A stretch of 64,000 nt of DNA from Cellulosimicrobium sp. ES-005 (GTDB lineage Bacteria > Actinomycetota > Actinomycetes > Actinomycetales > Cellulomonadaceae), in NCBI RefSeq assembly GCF_040448685.1, contig NZ_CP159290.1, forward strand, positions 1,860,001-1,924,000, read 5' to 3'. The notes beneath the pieces were generated by a model. It saw nothing but the letters and a program-made list of their open reading frames with translations, was not told the DNA's origin and did no database searches. The position numbers and the translations under genes were made by a program. Shown piece after piece: positions 26,538 to 37,426 of the stretch (positions are counted from its first letter, which is position 1; every line of letters starts with the position of its first letter).

Positions 26538-27899
26538 ATGGACCGCAGGATCTTCGGGCTGGAGACGGAGTACGGCGTGACGTGCGCGTCCGACGACGGC
26601 CGCGGGCTGTCGGCGGACGAGGTGGCGCGCTACCTGTTCCGCAAGGTGGTGGCGTGGGGCCGGTCGTCGAACGTCTTCCTGCGCAACGGGTCGCGCCTGT
26701 ACCTCGACGTCGGCTCGCACCCCGAGTACGCGACGGCGGAGTGCGACGACGTGCACCAGCTCGTCGCGTACGACCGCGGCGGGGAGCGGATCCTGGAGGG
26801 TCTCGTCGCGGACGCGCAGCAGCGCCTCGAGCACGAGGGCCTGCCCGGCCGCATCCACCTGTTCAAGAACAACACCGACTCGGCGGGGAACTCGTACGGG
26901 TGCCACGAGAACTACCTCGTGCGGCGCCAGGGCGACTTCTCGCGCCTGTCGGACGTGCTCGTCCCGTTCCTCATCACCCGCCAGGTGCTCACGGGCGCGG
27001 GCAAGGTCCTCACGACGCCGCGCGGCGCGGTGTACTGCCTGTCGCAGCGCGCCGACCACATCTGGGAGGCGGTCTCCAGCGCGACGACCCGGTCCCGCCC
27101 GATCATCAACACGCGCGACGAGCCGCACGCCGACGCCGAGAGCTACCGGCGGCTGCACGTCATCGTCGGCGACTCGTCTATGGCGGAGACGACGACGATG
27201 CTCAAGGTCGGCACGACCGACCTCATCCTGCGCATGGTCGAGGCGGGCGTGCCCATGCGCGACCTCGCGCTCGAGAACCCGATCCGGTCGATCCGCGAGA
27301 TCAGCCACGACATGACCGGCAAGCAGCCGGTCCAGCTCGCGAGCGGACGGACCGTCACCGCGATCGACCTGCAGGGCGAGTACCTGCAGCGGGTGAAGGA
27401 GTTCGTCGAGCAGGACGTCTCGCCCACGCCGGTCGTCAAGCAGGTCCTCGACCTGTGGGAGCGAGGGCTGCGCGCCCTGGAGACGGGCGACCTCTCGCTG
27501 GTCGACCGCGAGCTCGACTGGGTCATCAAGTACCGGCTGATCCAGCGGTACCAGGCCAAGCACGGGCTCGAGCTCGACGACCCGCGGATCGCGCGCCTGG
27601 ACCTCGCGTACCACGACATCTCGCGGACCGAGGGGCTGTACAACCTCCTGGCCGCGCGCGGGATGGTCGAGCGCGTCACGACGGACCTCGAGGTCTTCGA
27701 GTCGACGGCGGTCCCGCCGCAGACGACGCGCGCCAAGCTGCGCGGCGACTTCGTACGCGCCGCTCAGGAGGCACGCCGGGACTACACGGTCGACTGGGTG
27801 CACCTCAAGCTCAACGACCAGGCGCAGCGCACGGTCCTGTGCAAGGACCCGTTCCGGAACGTCGACGAGCGCGTGGAGCGCCTCATCGAGTCGATGTGA
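26538..27899 (+). CDS. pafA: Pup--protein ligase PafA
   Basis: Glutamine-synthetase-fold ligase that activates the gamma-carboxylate of the Pup C-terminal Glu with ATP and joins it to substrate lysines (453 aa). Motifs: [11 protein letters not shown] (ATP/Mg-binding Glu residues), [14 protein letters not shown] with the base Asp57, [20 protein letters not shown] and [12 protein letters not shown]. It is a clear paralogue of Dop (22840), lacking the Dop-loop insertion. ATG 26538 follows TAGGA, partly inside the prcA stop. The next gene (FKBP lipoprotein) starts 13 bases on, so it may extend the same transcript. Confidence 0.98.
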   Translation: MDRRIFGLETEYGVTCASDDGRGLSADEVARYLFRKVVAWGRSSNVFLRNGSRLYLDVGSHPEYATAECDDVHQLVAYDRGGERILEGLVADAQQRLEHEGLPGRIHLFKNNTDSAGNSYGCHENYLVRRQGDFSRLSDVLVPFLITRQVLTGAGKVLTTPRGAVYCLSQRADHIWEAVSSATTRSRPIINTRDEPHADAESYRRLHVIVGDSSMAETTTMLKVGTTDLILRMVEAGVPMRDLALENPIRSIREISHDMTGKQPVQLASGRTVTAIDLQGEYLQRVKEFVEQDVSPTPVVKQVLDLWERGLRALETGDLSLVDRELDWVIKYRLIQRYQAKHGLELDDPRIARLDLAYHDISRTEGLYNLLAARGMVERVTTDLEVFESTAVPPQTTRAKLRGDFVRAAQEARRDYTVDWVHLKLNDQAQRTVLCKDPFRNVDERVERLIESM

Positions 27900-27912
27900 T
27901 GCGGGACGTGAT

Positions 27913-28947
27913 GTGACGAACCTGGTTCCTCCGACCGGGCGCCCCGTGCCGGGCCTCCGGTCCGCTCGTCGTCGTGCGCCCGGAGCCCGGGGGGCGCTCG
28001 CACTGCTCGTGGCGCTCGTCGCGTCGCTCGCCCTCGCCGCCTGCACGGAGCCCGAGGACGCGACGCCGACCCCGTTGAACACCGACCTCACGGTCGTCGG
28101 GTCCTCCGGCGCGCCCCCGGAGCTGCAGTACCGCGCCCCGCTCGACGTGCCGGAGGCGTCGTCGGAGGTGGTGTGGCCGGGCGCCGGCGCCGAGCTCGTC
28201 GACGGCGGTCCGCTCCTGCTCAACCTGTACGCGCAGGACGTCAGCGACGGGACGGTGCTCCAGAACACCTACACCGACGCGCCGCGCTGGCGCACGCTGA
28301 CCGACGAGTCGGTCGGGCGGGACCTGCGCGACCTGCTGCGCGGCCAGCGGGTGGGCGCGCGCCTCCTGCGGCTCGAGGAGGACGACGGCGTCCCCGTCGC
28401 GCTGGTCGTGGACGTGCTCCCGACCCGGGCGTCGGGCGAGGCGGTCGCGCCGGTCGAGGGCCTGCCGACCGTCACGCTCGCCGAGGACGGCGCGCCGAGC
28501 GTCGCGATCCCGCCCGACTCGGCCGCGCCGGGCGGGCTCGTCGTGCAGCCGCTGATCCGCGGCGACGGCCGCCAGGTCGAGGTCGGCCAGGTCGTCACGG
28601 TCCGCTACACGGGCGTGCGCTGGTCCGACGGCGGGGTCTTCGACACGACCTGGACCGACGACACCGCGCCCCTGTCGATCATGATCGGGATCGGCGAGGT
28701 GATCGAGGGGTGGGAGCAGGGCCTCCTGGAGCAGTCCGTGGGGAGCCAGGTGCTGCTCGTCGTGCCGCCGGACCTCGCCTACGGCGAGACGGCCAACCCG
28801 CTCGCGGGCGAGACGCTCGTCTACGTCGTGGACATCCTCGACGCCCAGTTCCCGGTGACCGCCGAGGAAGCCGCCGAGGGCGGCACCGACGGCGCCGGTA
28901 CCGACACGACCGGCGACGCGCCGGCCGACCAAGGAGAGTCCTCATGA
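27913..28947 (+). CDS. FKBP-type peptidyl-prolyl isomerase lipoprotein
   Basis: Exported, lipid-anchored foldase (344 aa). A basic N-terminus ([12 protein letters not shown]) and hydrophobic core lead to the lipobox LAAC with Cys44. The mature chain seems to hold two FKBP-like units: a degenerate one at ~85-185 ([20 protein letters not shown]) and a canonical one at ~205-320 ([50 protein letters not shown]). The tail is Gly/Asp/Thr-rich. GTG 27913 lies 13 bases after pafA. Its stop overlaps the hisF start (ATGA). A link to proteasome function is not implied; the partner is likely secreted protein folding outside the membrane. Confidence 0.92.
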   Translation: MTNLVPPTGRPVPGLRSARRRAPGARGALALLVALVASLALAACTEPEDATPTPLNTDLTVVGSSGAPPELQYRAPLDVPEASSEVVWPGAGAELVDGGPLLLNLYAQDVSDGTVLQNTYTDAPRWRTLTDESVGRDLRDLLRGQRVGARLLRLEEDDGVPVALVVDVLPTRASGEAVAPVEGLPTVTLAEDGAPSVAIPPDSAAPGGLVVQPLIRGDGRQVEVGQVVTVRYTGVRWSDGGVFDTTWTDDTAPLSIMIGIGEVIEGWEQGLLEQSVGSQVLLVVPPDLAYGETANPLAGETLVYVVDILDAQFPVTAEEAAEGGTDGAGTDTTGDAPADQGESS

Positions 28948-29714
28948 CCGTCGCGATCCGCGTGATCCCGTGCCTCGACGTCGACGCGGGGCGCGTCGTC
29001 AAGGGCGTCAACTTCGAGAACCTGCGCGACGCGGGCGACCCCGTGGAGCTCGCCTCGCGGTACGACGCCGAGGGCGCGGACGAGCTGACGTTCCTCGACG
29101 TCTCGGCGTCGTCGGGGAACCGCGAGACGACGTACGACGTCGTGCGGCGCACCGCGGAGCAGGTCTTCGTGCCGCTCACCGTCGGCGGCGGCGTGCGCTC
29201 GGCGGAGGACGTGGACCGCCTCCTGCGCGCGGGAGCGGACAAGGTCGGCGTGAACACGGCCGCGATCGCCCGCCCGGAGCTCATCGCCGAGATCGCGGAC
29301 CGCTTCGGCAGCCAGGTGCTGGTCCTGTCCGTCGACGCGCGGCGCACGACGGGCGACGTGCGCACCGACTCCGGCTACGAGGTCACGACCCACGGCGGGC
29401 GTCGGGGGACCGGGATCGACGCCGTGGAGTGGGCCGCGCGCGCTGCGGGGCTCGGGGCGGGCGAGATCCTCCTCAACTCGATGGACGCCGACGGGACGAC
29501 CGCGGGCTTCGACCTCGAGATGCTCGCGGCGGTGCGCTCCGAGGTCCGGGTCCCGCTCGTCGCGAGCGGCGGGGCGGGGACGCCCGAGCACTTCGTGGCC
29601 GCCGCGCGCGCCGGGGCCGACGCGGTGCTGGCCGCGAGCGTCTTCCACTTCGGTGCCCTGACGGTCGCCCAGGTCAAGGACGCGATGCGCGCGCAGGGCG
29701 TCGAGGTGCGCTGA
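28944..29714 (+). CDS. hisF: Imidazole glycerol phosphate synthase, cyclase subunit
   Basis: TIM-barrel subunit that, with glutaminase HisH, converts PRFAR to imidazole glycerol phosphate and AICAR in histidine synthesis (256 aa). Catalytic Asp12 in [16 protein letters not shown] and Asp131 in VLSVDARR are present, as are the phosphate-binding loops TVGGGVRS and [15 protein letters not shown] 28944 has the ribosome site AAGGAGAG (28931-28938) inside the FKBP gene and overlaps its stop. hisI, its usual partner, is 4.2 kb downstream, beyond two ABC exporter genes. hisH and the other his genes are not in the window. Confidence 0.97.
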   Translation: MTVAIRVIPCLDVDAGRVVKGVNFENLRDAGDPVELASRYDAEGADELTFLDVSASSGNRETTYDVVRRTAEQVFVPLTVGGGVRSAEDVDRLLRAGADKVGVNTAAIARPELIAEIADRFGSQVLVLSVDARRTTGDVRTDSGYEVTTHGGRRGTGIDAVEWAARAAGLGAGEILLNSMDADGTTAGFDLEMLAAVRSEVRVPLVASGGAGTPEHFVAAARAGADAVLAASVFHFGALTVAQVKDAMRAQGVEVR

Positions 29715-29836
29715 GCCACCCTCGGGCAGGGCGGAGGTCCGGCTCCGTCGTCGCCCGTCGGCAGAGCTCCGTCGGGGCGTGTCAGGGGCGCATGAGAAGA
29801 TCGTGCAACCCCTGAACGAAAGACGAGGACCGTCCC

Positions 29837-31906
29837 GTGCCCGGCAGCAGGACGCGCCCCACCGGCGCCGACGCCCCGCCCGCCCCGACCGACCTGCCGG
29901 CCCCGACGGACCGGCCCGACCCGCCCCGGGACCTGCTCCCCGACGAGCCGAGCGTCCGGCGCCCGCACGCCCTGACCGGGTCGCGGGTGCGCCGGTCGCT
30001 GGCTCTCATGGGCCGCGGCATCCGCGACGAGCCGCGCACCTACGCCCTCGCGATCGGGTCGTCCGCGCTCTTCGGCGCGCTCACCGTCGCCGTGAGCAGC
30101 GCGATCGGCACCGCGACCGACGAGGTCGTCGTCCCCGCGATCGCGGGCGACGAGGCCGCGCGCGGCCGCATCTGGGTCGCGGGCCTCGTCCTCGCCGGCA
30201 TCGCGGTCTCCCTCGCGGCGAGCGTGGCCGCGCGCCGCATCTTCGCGGGCAACGGGTACGCCGCGCTCCAGGCGCGGCACCGCACCGCGGTGACGCGCCA
30301 GTACCTGCGCCTGCCCATGTCGTGGCACCGCTCGCACCCCGCCGGGCAGCTCCTGTCCAACGCGAACTCCGACGTCGAGGCGGCGACGGGCGTGTTCAAC
30401 CCGCTCCCGTTCGCGCTCGGTGTCGTCGTCATGATCGGCGTCGCCGCCGTGATGCTGTTCCGCGTGGACGTGTGGCTCGCGTGCGCGGCACTGATCGTCA
30501 TCCCGCTCGCGATCGCCGTGAACATCGTCTTCCAGCGCTACATGTCGCCCGCGATCACGCGCGCTCAGCAGCTCCGGGCCGAGGTCTCGGACGTCGCGCA
30601 CGAGAGCTTCGAGGCGGCGCTGCTCGTCACGTCGCTCGGGACCGCGGACCGCGAGGAGCGGCGCTTCGCCGAGCGCACCGACGAGCTGCGCGCCGCGAAC
30701 GTGCGCGTCGGCGTCGTCCGGGCGTTCTTCGACCCGGTCATCGAGCTGCTGCCGTCGCTCGGCACGCTCCTCGTCCTGGCCGTCGGGACCGTCCGGCTCA
30801 CCTCGGGCGGCGTCGCGGCGGGCGACATCGTCACCGCCGCCTACCTCCTCACGATCATGGCCGTCCCCGTCCGGGCGTTCGGGTGGGTGCTCGGTGAGCT
30901 CCCGCGCGCCCTCGTCGGGTACGAGCGCATCAGCCGCGTCGTCGACGCGGGCGGCGTGCTGCGACCCGGGACCGGCGGGCTCCCCGGCGGGGGCTCCGGG
31001 CTGGGCGTCCGCCTCGAGGGCGTCGGCGTGGACGTCCGCGCGGGCGGCCGAGCGATCACGCTGCTCGACGGGATCGACCTCGAGGTCGACCCCGGGACGA
31101 CGGTCGCGGTCGTCGGCCCGACGGGTGCGGGCAAGACGACGCTCGTGTCGCTGCTCGCCCGCCTCTCCGACCCCACGCGCGGCCGGGTGCTGCTCGACGC
31201 CACGGACGTGCGGGACGTGCGCGAGGCCGACCTGACGTCCCAGGTCGCCCTCGTGGCCCAGCAGGCCTTCGTCTTCGAGGACTCCGTGCGGGCGAACGTC
31301 ACGCTCGCCGACGACGGCGACGCGGGCCCGGACGACGACCAGGTCTGGGAGGCGCTGCGCCTGGCGCGCGTCGACGACGTCGTCGCGCGACTGCCGGAGG
31401 GCCTCGACGCGCCGCTGGGGGAGCGCGGGGCGAACCTGTCCGGCGGCCAGCGCCAGCGGCTCGCCATCGCACGCGCCCTCGTGCGTCGCCCGCGCCTGCT
31501 CGTCCTCGACGACGCGACGTCCGCGGTCGACCCGCGGGTCGAGCAGCAGATCCTCGCGGGCCTCGCCCGCGAGGGGGCCGACCGCCCGACCGTCGTCATG
31601 GTGGCCTACCGCATGTCGAGCGTCGCGCTCGCGGACGTCGTCGTGCACGTCGAGTCCGGCCGCGTGGTCGACGTCGGGACGCACGACGAGCTCCTCGCGC
31701 GCGACCGGGGCTACCGCGAGCTCGCGACGGCCTACGCCCGCGAGGCGGAGCGGCGCGAGCAGGAGCGCGCGGACGCCACCGACGACACCGCGCGGACGGC
31801 GGCCGAGGACGGCGAGGAGACACGCGGGGGCGACCTCGCGCGCCGGGAGGAGATCGAGGAGGACGACGTCGTGCAGCACGTCGAGACGGGGGCGCTGGAG
31901 GAATGA
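29837..31906 (+). CDS. ABC exporter half-transporter with degenerate ATP site (subunit 1 of heterodimer)
   Basis: Type-IV ABC exporter half-transporter (689 aa): a Pro-rich N-terminus, six transmembrane helices (~45-345) and a nucleotide-binding domain. Walker A is GPTGAGKTT (~427) and the signature LSGGQ (534-538) is intact, but Walker B reads [12 protein letters not shown], with Asp559 in place of the catalytic Glu, and the H-loop His is Tyr591 (VAYRMSSV). Its own ATP site is therefore the non-hydrolysing one. The C-terminal ~60 residues are acidic and basic, outside the fold. GTG 29837 has GAGGA upstream. The stop overlaps the start of the second half-transporter (ATGA). Similar pairs (TmrAB, BmrCD, Rv-type drug exporters) move drugs or lipids; the substrate here is unknown. 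Confidence 0.92.
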   Translation: MPGSRTRPTGADAPPAPTDLPAPTDRPDPPRDLLPDEPSVRRPHALTGSRVRRSLALMGRGIRDEPRTYALAIGSSALFGALTVAVSSAIGTATDEVVVPAIAGDEAARGRIWVAGLVLAGIAVSLAASVAARRIFAGNGYAALQARHRTAVTRQYLRLPMSWHRSHPAGQLLSNANSDVEAATGVFNPLPFALGVVVMIGVAAVMLFRVDVWLACAALIVIPLAIAVNIVFQRYMSPAITRAQQLRAEVSDVAHESFEAALLVTSLGTADREERRFAERTDELRAANVRVGVVRAFFDPVIELLPSLGTLLVLAVGTVRLTSGGVAAGDIVTAAYLLTIMAVPVRAFGWVLGELPRALVGYERISRVVDAGGVLRPGTGGLPGGGSGLGVRLEGVGVDVRAGGRAITLLDGIDLEVDPGTTVAVVGPTGAGKTTLVSLLARLSDPTRGRVLLDATDVRDVREADLTSQVALVAQQAFVFEDSVRANVTLADDGDAGPDDDQVWEALRLARVDDVVARLPEGLDAPLGERGANLSGGQRQRLAIARALVRRPRLLVLDDATSAVDPRVEQQILAGLAREGADRPTVVMVAYRMSSVALADVVVHVESGRVVDVGTHDELLARDRGYRELATAYAREAERREQERADATDDTARTAAEDGEETRGGDLARREEIEEDDVVQHVETGALEE

Positions 31907-33783
31907 GCCGGTCGACCACCACGGAGCGCTCCGACACCGCGGCCACGGCATCCGCGCCCGACGGCGCGCCGGGCCGCCCGGGCGACGCCCGCATCGCCTC
32001 GGCGAGCTCGCTCGGCGTCCTCGCCACGCTGCGCCGCGGCGTCCAGGTCTCGCCGCAGATCCTCGACGGCATCTGGGTCACGCTCGGCCTCGCGGTCGCG
32101 GCCGCGCTGGGCCGCGTCGTGGTCCCCGTGACCGTCCAGCAGACGGTCGACACCGGCGTGCTCGCCGACGGCGGTCCGGACACGACGCGCGTGGCCGTGC
32201 TCGTCGGCGTCGCCGCGGTCGTCATCGTCCTCGCGGGCCTCTGCTCGGCCTTCGTCAACGTCCGGCTGTTCCGGTCGACGGAGGCGGGGCTCGCCGGCCT
32301 GCGCGTGCGCGCGTTCCGGCACGTGCACGACCTGTCCGTCCTCACGCAGAACACGGAACGGCGCGGCTCGCTCGTCTCGCGCGTGACGAGCGACGTCGAC
32401 ACCATCTCGCTGTTCGTGCAGTGGGGCGGCATCATGCTGCTCGTCTCGGTGCTGCAGATCGGCGTCGCGACGGTCCTCATGGCCGTGTACTCGTGGCAGC
32501 TCACCCTCGTCGTCTGGGCGTGCTTCGTCCCGCTGTTCCTGGTCCTGCGCCCCGCGCAGGCCCGCGTCAACGACGCCTACACGCAGGTGCGTGCGCGCGT
32601 CGGCGGCATGCTCGGGGCCATCTCCGAGTCGATCGTGGGCGCCGAGACGATCCGCGCGTACGGGGCGGGCGCGCGCACCGCGCGCCGCATCGACGCCGCC
32701 GTGGACGCGACCCGGCGAGCGATGGTCCGGGCGCAGAAGCTCGTCGCCGTCGTCTTCTCGAGCGGCGTGCTCGTCGCGAACCTCGTGCTGGCCGTGGTCG
32801 TCGTGGTCGGCTCGTACCTCGGCGTGGCCGGCGACGTCTCGGTCGGGCAGCTCCTCGCGTTCCTCTTCCTCGTCCAGCTCTTCACGGGCCCGGTGCAGAT
32901 GGCGACCGAGATCCTCAACGAGCTCCAGAACGCGGTCGCCGGGTGGCGCCGCGTGCTCGCGGTGCTGGAGACGCCGGTCGAGGTCGTCGACCGGGGCGCC
33001 GACGGCGAGCGCAGCCCGCGCGGGCCCGCCCACGTGCGGCTCGAGGGCGTCCGGTTCGCCTACCCGGACGGGCCCGAGGTGCTGCACGGCGTCGACCTCG
33101 ATCTCCCGGCCCGGGCCTCGGTCGCCGTCGTCGGGGCCACCGGGTCCGGCAAGACGACGATCGCCAAGCTCGTCACCCGGCTCATGGACCCGACCGCGGG
33201 GCGCGTGCTGCTCGACGGCACCGACCTGCGCGACCTCGCCGTCGAGTCCCTGCGCGAGCGCGTCGTGCTCGTGCCGCAGGAGGGCTTCCTCTTCGACGGC
33301 ACGCTCGCCGACAACGTCGCCTACGGGCTGCGCGGCGACGCCGAGCGGGAGCCCGACGCCGCACGCCGCGCCCGGATCGAGGCGGCCGTCGAACGGCTCG
33401 GGCTCACCGACTGGGTCGCGGACCTGCCCGACGGGCTCGACTCCCCGGTCGGCCAGCGGGGCGAGTCGCTCTCCGCCGGGGAGCGGCAGCTCGTCGCCCT
33501 GGTGCGCGCCTACCTCGCCGAGGCCGACCTGCTCGTCCTCGACGAGGCGACGTCCGCCGTCGACCCCGCGACCGAGGTCCGCATCGCCCGCGCCCTCGCC
33601 TCGCTCACCGCCGGCCGCTCGACGCTGACCATCGCGCACCGCCTCTCCACCGCCGAGGCGGCGGACCTCGTGGTCGTGGTGGACGCGGGCCACGTCGTCG
33701 AGGTCGGCAACCACGACGACCTCGCCCGAGCGGGCGGCGTGTACGCCCGCATGCACGACGCCTGGGTCTCCCAGACCCGCTGA
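31903..33783 (+). CDS. ABC exporter half-transporter with canonical ATP site (subunit 2 of heterodimer)
   Basis: Partner of the preceding gene (626 aa). Six transmembrane helices (~40-345) and a nucleotide-binding domain with Walker [10 protein letters not shown], Walker [13 protein letters not shown] (catalytic Glu548) and H-loop IAHRLSTAE (His579), all canonical. Its signature is LSAGE (523-527) instead of LSGGQ. In the dimer its own ATP site is completed by the intact LSGGQ of subunit 1, and the degenerate site of subunit 1 by this LSAGE, the classic asymmetric arrangement. ATG 31903 overlaps the upstream stop. Three-gene neighbourhood otherwise is histidine and tryptophan synthesis, with no clue to the cargo. 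Confidence 0.93.
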   Translation: MSRSTTTERSDTAATASAPDGAPGRPGDARIASASSLGVLATLRRGVQVSPQILDGIWVTLGLAVAAALGRVVVPVTVQQTVDTGVLADGGPDTTRVAVLVGVAAVVIVLAGLCSAFVNVRLFRSTEAGLAGLRVRAFRHVHDLSVLTQNTERRGSLVSRVTSDVDTISLFVQWGGIMLLVSVLQIGVATVLMAVYSWQLTLVVWACFVPLFLVLRPAQARVNDAYTQVRARVGGMLGAISESIVGAETIRAYGAGARTARRIDAAVDATRRAMVRAQKLVAVVFSSGVLVANLVLAVVVVVGSYLGVAGDVSVGQLLAFLFLVQLFTGPVQMATEILNELQNAVAGWRRVLAVLETPVEVVDRGADGERSPRGPAHVRLEGVRFAYPDGPEVLHGVDLDLPARASVAVVGATGSGKTTIAKLVTRLMDPTAGRVLLDGTDLRDLAVESLRERVVLVPQEGFLFDGTLADNVAYGLRGDAEREPDAARRARIEAAVERLGLTDWVADLPDGLDSPVGQRGESLSAGERQLVALVRAYLAEADLLVLDEATSAVDPATEVRIARALASLTAGRSTLTIAHRLSTAEAADLVVVVDAGHVVEVGNHDDLARAGGVYARMHDAWVSQTR

Positions 33784-33869
33784 CCCGCGCCGCCGCCGGG
33801 CGACCCACGTCACGCCGGCCGGGCGAGACGGGGGACCGGCGGCGGCCCGGCGTCTGGCAGGATTCTCGG

Positions 33870-34331
33870 GTGCCCGACTCCACGACCGGACCCACGACCG
33901 ACACGCCGACCCGCACGGCGCTCGACCCCGAGATCGCCGCGAGGCTCAAGCGCGACGACGCGGGCCTCGTCGCCGCGATCGTCCAGCAGCACGACACGGG
34001 CGACGTGCTCATGCTCGGCTGGATGGACGACGAGGCGCTGCACCGGACGCTGACGACCGGGCGGGTGACGTTCTGGAGCCGGTCCCGCCAGGAGTACTGG
34101 CGCAAGGGCGACACGTCGGGCCACGTGCAGGTCGTGCGCTCGGTCGCCCTCGACTGCGACGGGGACGCGCTGCTCGTGCGCGTCCACCAGGTCGGGGCCG
34201 CGTGCCACACCGGCACGCGCACGTGCTTCGAGGCCGGGGGAGACCTCGGCGCCGTCGTCGGCGACCTGCCGCCCGGCACCGTCGCCCCCTCGACCACGCC
34301 CGACCCCGATCCTGAGGAGGAGAACCAGTGA
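33870..34331 (+). CDS. hisI: Phosphoribosyl-AMP cyclohydrolase
   Basis: Zinc/magnesium enzyme opening the adenine ring of PR-AMP, third step of histidine synthesis (153 aa). The zinc/active-site motifs are present: [17 protein letters not shown], the stretch [20 protein letters not shown], and [11 protein letters not shown] with two of the zinc Cys. It is the monofunctional cyclohydrolase without a HisE domain, as usual in actinobacteria. GTG 33870 follows CAGGAT (33858-33863), leaderless. Its last codons overlap trpE (GTGA), coupling histidine and tryptophan genes in one message. Confidence 0.96.
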   Translation: MPDSTTGPTTDTPTRTALDPEIAARLKRDDAGLVAAIVQQHDTGDVLMLGWMDDEALHRTLTTGRVTFWSRSRQEYWRKGDTSGHVQVVRSVALDCDGDALLVRVHQVGAACHTGTRTCFEAGGDLGAVVGDLPPGTVAPSTTPDPDPEEENQ

Positions 34332-35905
34332 GCGCGACCGTCGACCCGGCCGAGACCACCACCGTCCCCGCGGGCGGTCCCGCGTGGGGCGCGACGTGGC
34401 CCGTGCTCGACGGCTTCCGCGCGCTGGCCACGTCGCGACGGGTGGTCCCGGTCGTCCGGCGCCTCCTCGCCGACGACGTCACGCCCGTCGGGCTGTACCG
34501 CACGCTGGCGCAGGGCCGACCGGGGACGTTCGTCCTGGAGTCCGCCGAGTCGGACGGGCGGTGGGCCCGGTACTCGTTCGTCGGCGTCGCGTCCCGCGCG
34601 ACGCTCACGGCGCGCGAGGGCCGGGCCGTCTGGTCCGGTGACGTGCCGACCGGCGTCCCGCTCGAGGGCGACGTCGTGGCGGTGCTGGAGGCGACGCTCG
34701 ACGTGCTGCGGACGCCCGCCGTCGAGGGCCTGCCGCCGCTCACGGGCGGCCTCGCGGGCGCGATCGGCTGGGACGTGATCCGGCACTGGGAGCCGACCCT
34801 GCCCGCGGACGCGCCGGACGAGCTCGGCGTGCCCGAGCTCACGCTGTGCCTCGCGACGGACCTCGCGGTCGTCGACCACGCGGAGGGCAGCGTGTGGCTC
34901 GTCGCCAACGCGATCAACTTCGACGACACGGACGAGCGCGTCGACGAGGCCTACGCGGACGCCGTCGCGCGGCTGGACGCGATGCAGGCCCGGCTCGTGG
35001 CCGGAGGCGCGCACGTCGCGTCGGTCCTCGCCCCGGACGCCGCCGAGCCCGCGCTCGAGTTCCGCTCGACGCGCGAGGAGTTCGAGGCGTCCGTCGTCGC
35101 GGGCAAGGACGCGATCCGCGAGGGCGAGGTGTTCCAGGTGGTGCTGTCCCAGCGCCTGGACCTCGACTGCCCGGCGGACCCGCTCGACGTCTACCGCGCG
35201 CTGCGGACGATCAACCCGAGCCCGTACATGTACTACTTCCAGCTCACGGACGCGGACGGGCGGGACTTCGCGGTCGTCGGGTCCAGCCCCGAGACGCTCG
35301 TGAAGGTCGAGGACGGGCGCGTCACGACGTTCCCGATCGCCGGCTCCCGGCCGCGCGGCGCGACGCCCGAGGAGGACGTCGCGCTGGGCGAGGAGCTCCT
35401 GCAGGACCCGAAGGAGCTCGCCGAGCACATCATGCTCGTGGACCTGTCGCGCAACGACCTCGTCAAGGTGTGCGAGCCGACGTCCGTCGAGGTCGTGGAG
35501 TTCATGGCGACCAAGCGGTTCAGCCACATCATGCACCTGTGCTCGACGGTCGTCGGGACGCTGCGCGACGGCGCGACCGCGCTGGACGCCTTCCGGGCGA
35601 CGTTCCCGGCCGGGACGCTCTCCGGCGCGCCCAAGCCGCGCGCGATCGCCCTCATCGACGAGCTCGAGCCGGCGTCGCGCGGGATCTACGGTGGGACCGC
35701 GGGGTACTTCGACTTCGACGGGAACATGGACATGGCCATCGCGATCCGGACCGCGCTGATCCGCGACGGTCGCGCGAGCGTCCAGGCGGGCGGCGGCATC
35801 GTCGCGGACTCGGTGCCCGCGCTCGAGTACGCGGAGTCGCGCAACAAGGCCGCCGCCGCGGTCCGGGCCGTCCAGGTCGCGGCGCGGCTGCGGGGGCTCG
35901 CGTGA
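34328..35905 (+). CDS. trpE: Anthranilate synthase component I
   Basis: Chorismate-utilising enzyme making anthranilate, first step of tryptophan synthesis (525 aa). The feedback-inhibition (Trp-binding) motif appears as FVLESAES near the N-terminus; catalytic-region motifs include [44 protein letters not shown] and [12 protein letters not shown]. Start GTG 34328 overlaps the hisI stop, with GAGGAGAA just upstream. The glutaminase TrpG is not encoded near by, so it must come from elsewhere in the genome. Followed directly by the Trp-associated membrane protein. Confidence 0.97.
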   Translation: MSATVDPAETTTVPAGGPAWGATWPVLDGFRALATSRRVVPVVRRLLADDVTPVGLYRTLAQGRPGTFVLESAESDGRWARYSFVGVASRATLTAREGRAVWSGDVPTGVPLEGDVVAVLEATLDVLRTPAVEGLPPLTGGLAGAIGWDVIRHWEPTLPADAPDELGVPELTLCLATDLAVVDHAEGSVWLVANAINFDDTDERVDEAYADAVARLDAMQARLVAGGAHVASVLAPDAAEPALEFRSTREEFEASVVAGKDAIREGEVFQVVLSQRLDLDCPADPLDVYRALRTINPSPYMYYFQLTDADGRDFAVVGSSPETLVKVEDGRVTTFPIAGSRPRGATPEEDVALGEELLQDPKELAEHIMLVDLSRNDLVKVCEPTSVEVVEFMATKRFSHIMHLCSTVVGTLRDGATALDAFRATFPAGTLSGAPKPRAIALIDELEPASRGIYGGTAGYFDFDGNMDMAIAIRTALIRDGRASVQAGGGIVADSVPALEYAESRNKAAAAVRAVQVAARLRGLA

Positions 35906-36561
35906 GCCGCCCGGCCGGGCCGAGCCGGCGCACCGCGATCTGGGTCCTGCTCCTGCTCGGCGGCGCGACCCTCGCGACGGCCGTGCCCACGTGGCTGAGC
36001 ACGACCGGCGCGACGGCGCTCGACCCGGAGGTCGCGGTCGCCGTCGCCGGGACGTCGGCGGCGCCGGGGGTGAGCGCGTCGGCGCTCGTGCTCGTCGCCG
36101 CCGCGCTCGCGCTGGGGCTCGTCGGCCGCGTCGGCCGGTGGGTCGTGCTCGCCGTCGCCGCGGCGAGCGGGGTCGTCGCGGCCGTCTCCGCGCTCGGCGT
36201 CGCGCTCGACCCGGAGCCCAGCGCCCGGTCGGCCGTCGCGGACGCGACCAGCGTCACGGAGCTCACCGCGCCCGTCGAGCTGACCGCCGCGCCCTGGCTC
36301 GCCGCGGCACTCGGCGTCCTCACCGTGCTCGCGGTGGTGTGGGTCGCCGTCGGCTCGCGGTCGTGGGCAGGAGCCTCGACCCGGCACGAGCGCGCGTCCG
36401 GCCCGGTGCCCCCGACCGGCACGGCGCCCTCGGCGTCGGCGCCCGAGGAGCAGCGACCGGGCGGCGCCGCGGAGGCCGCGGAGAGCCCCGCACCCGACGA
36501 CCTCTCCGACCACGACGCGTGGGACGCGCTGTCCCGCGGCGAGGACCCCACGGACCGCTGA
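35902..36561 (+). CDS. Trp biosynthesis-associated membrane protein
   Basis: A 219-residue protein with about four transmembrane helices (residues ~12-30, 58-78, 82-102, 128-150) followed by an Ala/Pro/Glu-rich cytoplasmic tail ending DAWDALSRGEDPTDR. Such proteins follow trpE throughout actinobacteria (for example Rv1610) and are named for that position; no activity is known. GTG 35902 overlaps the trpE stop (GTGA), so it is cotranslated with anthranilate synthase. Confidence 0.9.
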   Translation: MSRPAGPSRRTAIWVLLLLGGATLATAVPTWLSTTGATALDPEVAVAVAGTSAAPGVSASALVLVAAALALGLVGRVGRWVVLAVAAASGVVAAVSALGVALDPEPSARSAVADATSVTELTAPVELTAAPWLAAALGVLTVLAVVWVAVGSRSWAGASTRHERASGPVPPTGTAPSASAPEEQRPGGAAEAAESPAPDDLSDHDAWDALSRGEDPTDR

Positions 36562-36631
36562 GCAGCGCGGACGCCCGCTCCCGTCGCCGCGTCCGGGGAC
36601 CGTGCGGGGGACGGGCACCGGCCCGGTCCGA

Positions 36632-36637
36632 TAGGCT
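36632..36637 (+). promoter_or_regulatory. -10 box of the HGxxPAAW-DUF4190 transcript
   Basis: TAGGCT at 36632-36637. A start near 36643 leaves a ~27-base leader that includes GAAAGG before ATG 36670. Confidence 0.5.
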
Positions 36638-36669
36638 CTGACCACATCTTGACGAAAGGCACGACCCTC

Positions 36670-36936
36670 ATGGCCGAGAACCAGCAGACGACCGAGATCG
36701 CCTACCTGCCGCCCGCGGCTCCGCCCACGAACCACGGCCACACCGTCGCCGCGTGGTTCACCATGATCGGCATCATGGTCGGCGCGCTCGTGGCCGCGAT
36801 CGGTGTCCTCCTCCCGGGCATGGCCCAGGTGTCCGGCGTCTGGCTCTTCTGGGTCGGCATGGGCCTCGTGGCGGTGGCGCTCGTCGGCGGCCTCGTGCTC
36901 CGCAACATGGGCTACGGCCAGAAGAAGTCGCGATGA
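36670..36936 (+). CDS. HGxxPAAW-family small membrane protein
   Basis: An 88-residue protein with two transmembrane helices (~28-52 and 58-78). The family motif appears as NHGHTVAAWF just before the first helix. Members are short, actinobacterial and commonly sit between trpE and trpC; function unknown. Start: ATG 36670 has GAAAGG upstream; a TTG seven codons earlier is unlikely. The stop overlaps the start of the next gene (ATGA). Confidence 0.85.
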   Translation: MAENQQTTEIAYLPPAAPPTNHGHTVAAWFTMIGIMVGALVAAIGVLLPGMAQVSGVWLFWVGMGLVAVALVGGLVLRNMGYGQKKSR

Positions 36937-37415
36937 CGCAGCCGCCGGGCCCCGGCCCGTACGACCCCGCAGGCCCGCAGGACGGGTCGCAGGCGCCGTA
37001 CGGCTCGTCGGCGCCCGGCGGTCCGCAGCACCCGACGGGCGACCCCGCGGGAGCCCCGTACGGAGCACAGCCGCAGTACCCGGGGCAGCAGTACCCCGGA
37101 CAGCAGTACCCGGCGGGCGCCTACGGGGCGCCGCCGTACTACCCCAAGAACAACCTGGCGATCTGGTCGCTGGTGCTGGGGATCGCCTCGTTCGTCCTGA
37201 GCTGCGGATTCTTCACGGGCATCCCGGCGGTGATCGTCGGCAACGCCGCGAAGCGAGCGGTCGCGGAGGGCCAGGCGGACAACGACGGCATGGCGACGGC
37301 GGGGATCATCCTCGGCTGGGTCGCGATCGCTCTGTCGGTGATCGGCCTGCTCTCCCTGCTGATCTTCGTCCCGGGCATCCTCGCCTGGGTCGGCACGATC
37401 CCGGACCAGTACTGA
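36933..37415 (+). CDS. DUF4190-domain membrane protein
   Basis: A 160-residue protein with a Pro/Gly/Gln/Tyr-rich N-terminal half, including three near repeats of QYPGQ (residues ~44-60), followed by two transmembrane helices with the DUF4190 pattern [16 protein letters not shown]...[24 protein letters not shown]. Function unknown; the low-complexity N-terminus may interact with partner proteins at the membrane. It overlaps the previous gene by four bases and is followed after 11 bases by the DUF2752 gene, forming a three-gene membrane cassette. Confidence 0.88.
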   Translation: MTQPPGPGPYDPAGPQDGSQAPYGSSAPGGPQHPTGDPAGAPYGAQPQYPGQQYPGQQYPAGAYGAPPYYPKNNLAIWSLVLGIASFVLSCGFFTGIPAVIVGNAAKRAVAEGQADNDGMATAGIILGWVAIALSVIGLLSLLIFVPGILAWVGTIPDQY

Positions 37416-37426
37416 CGGGTGCGCAC

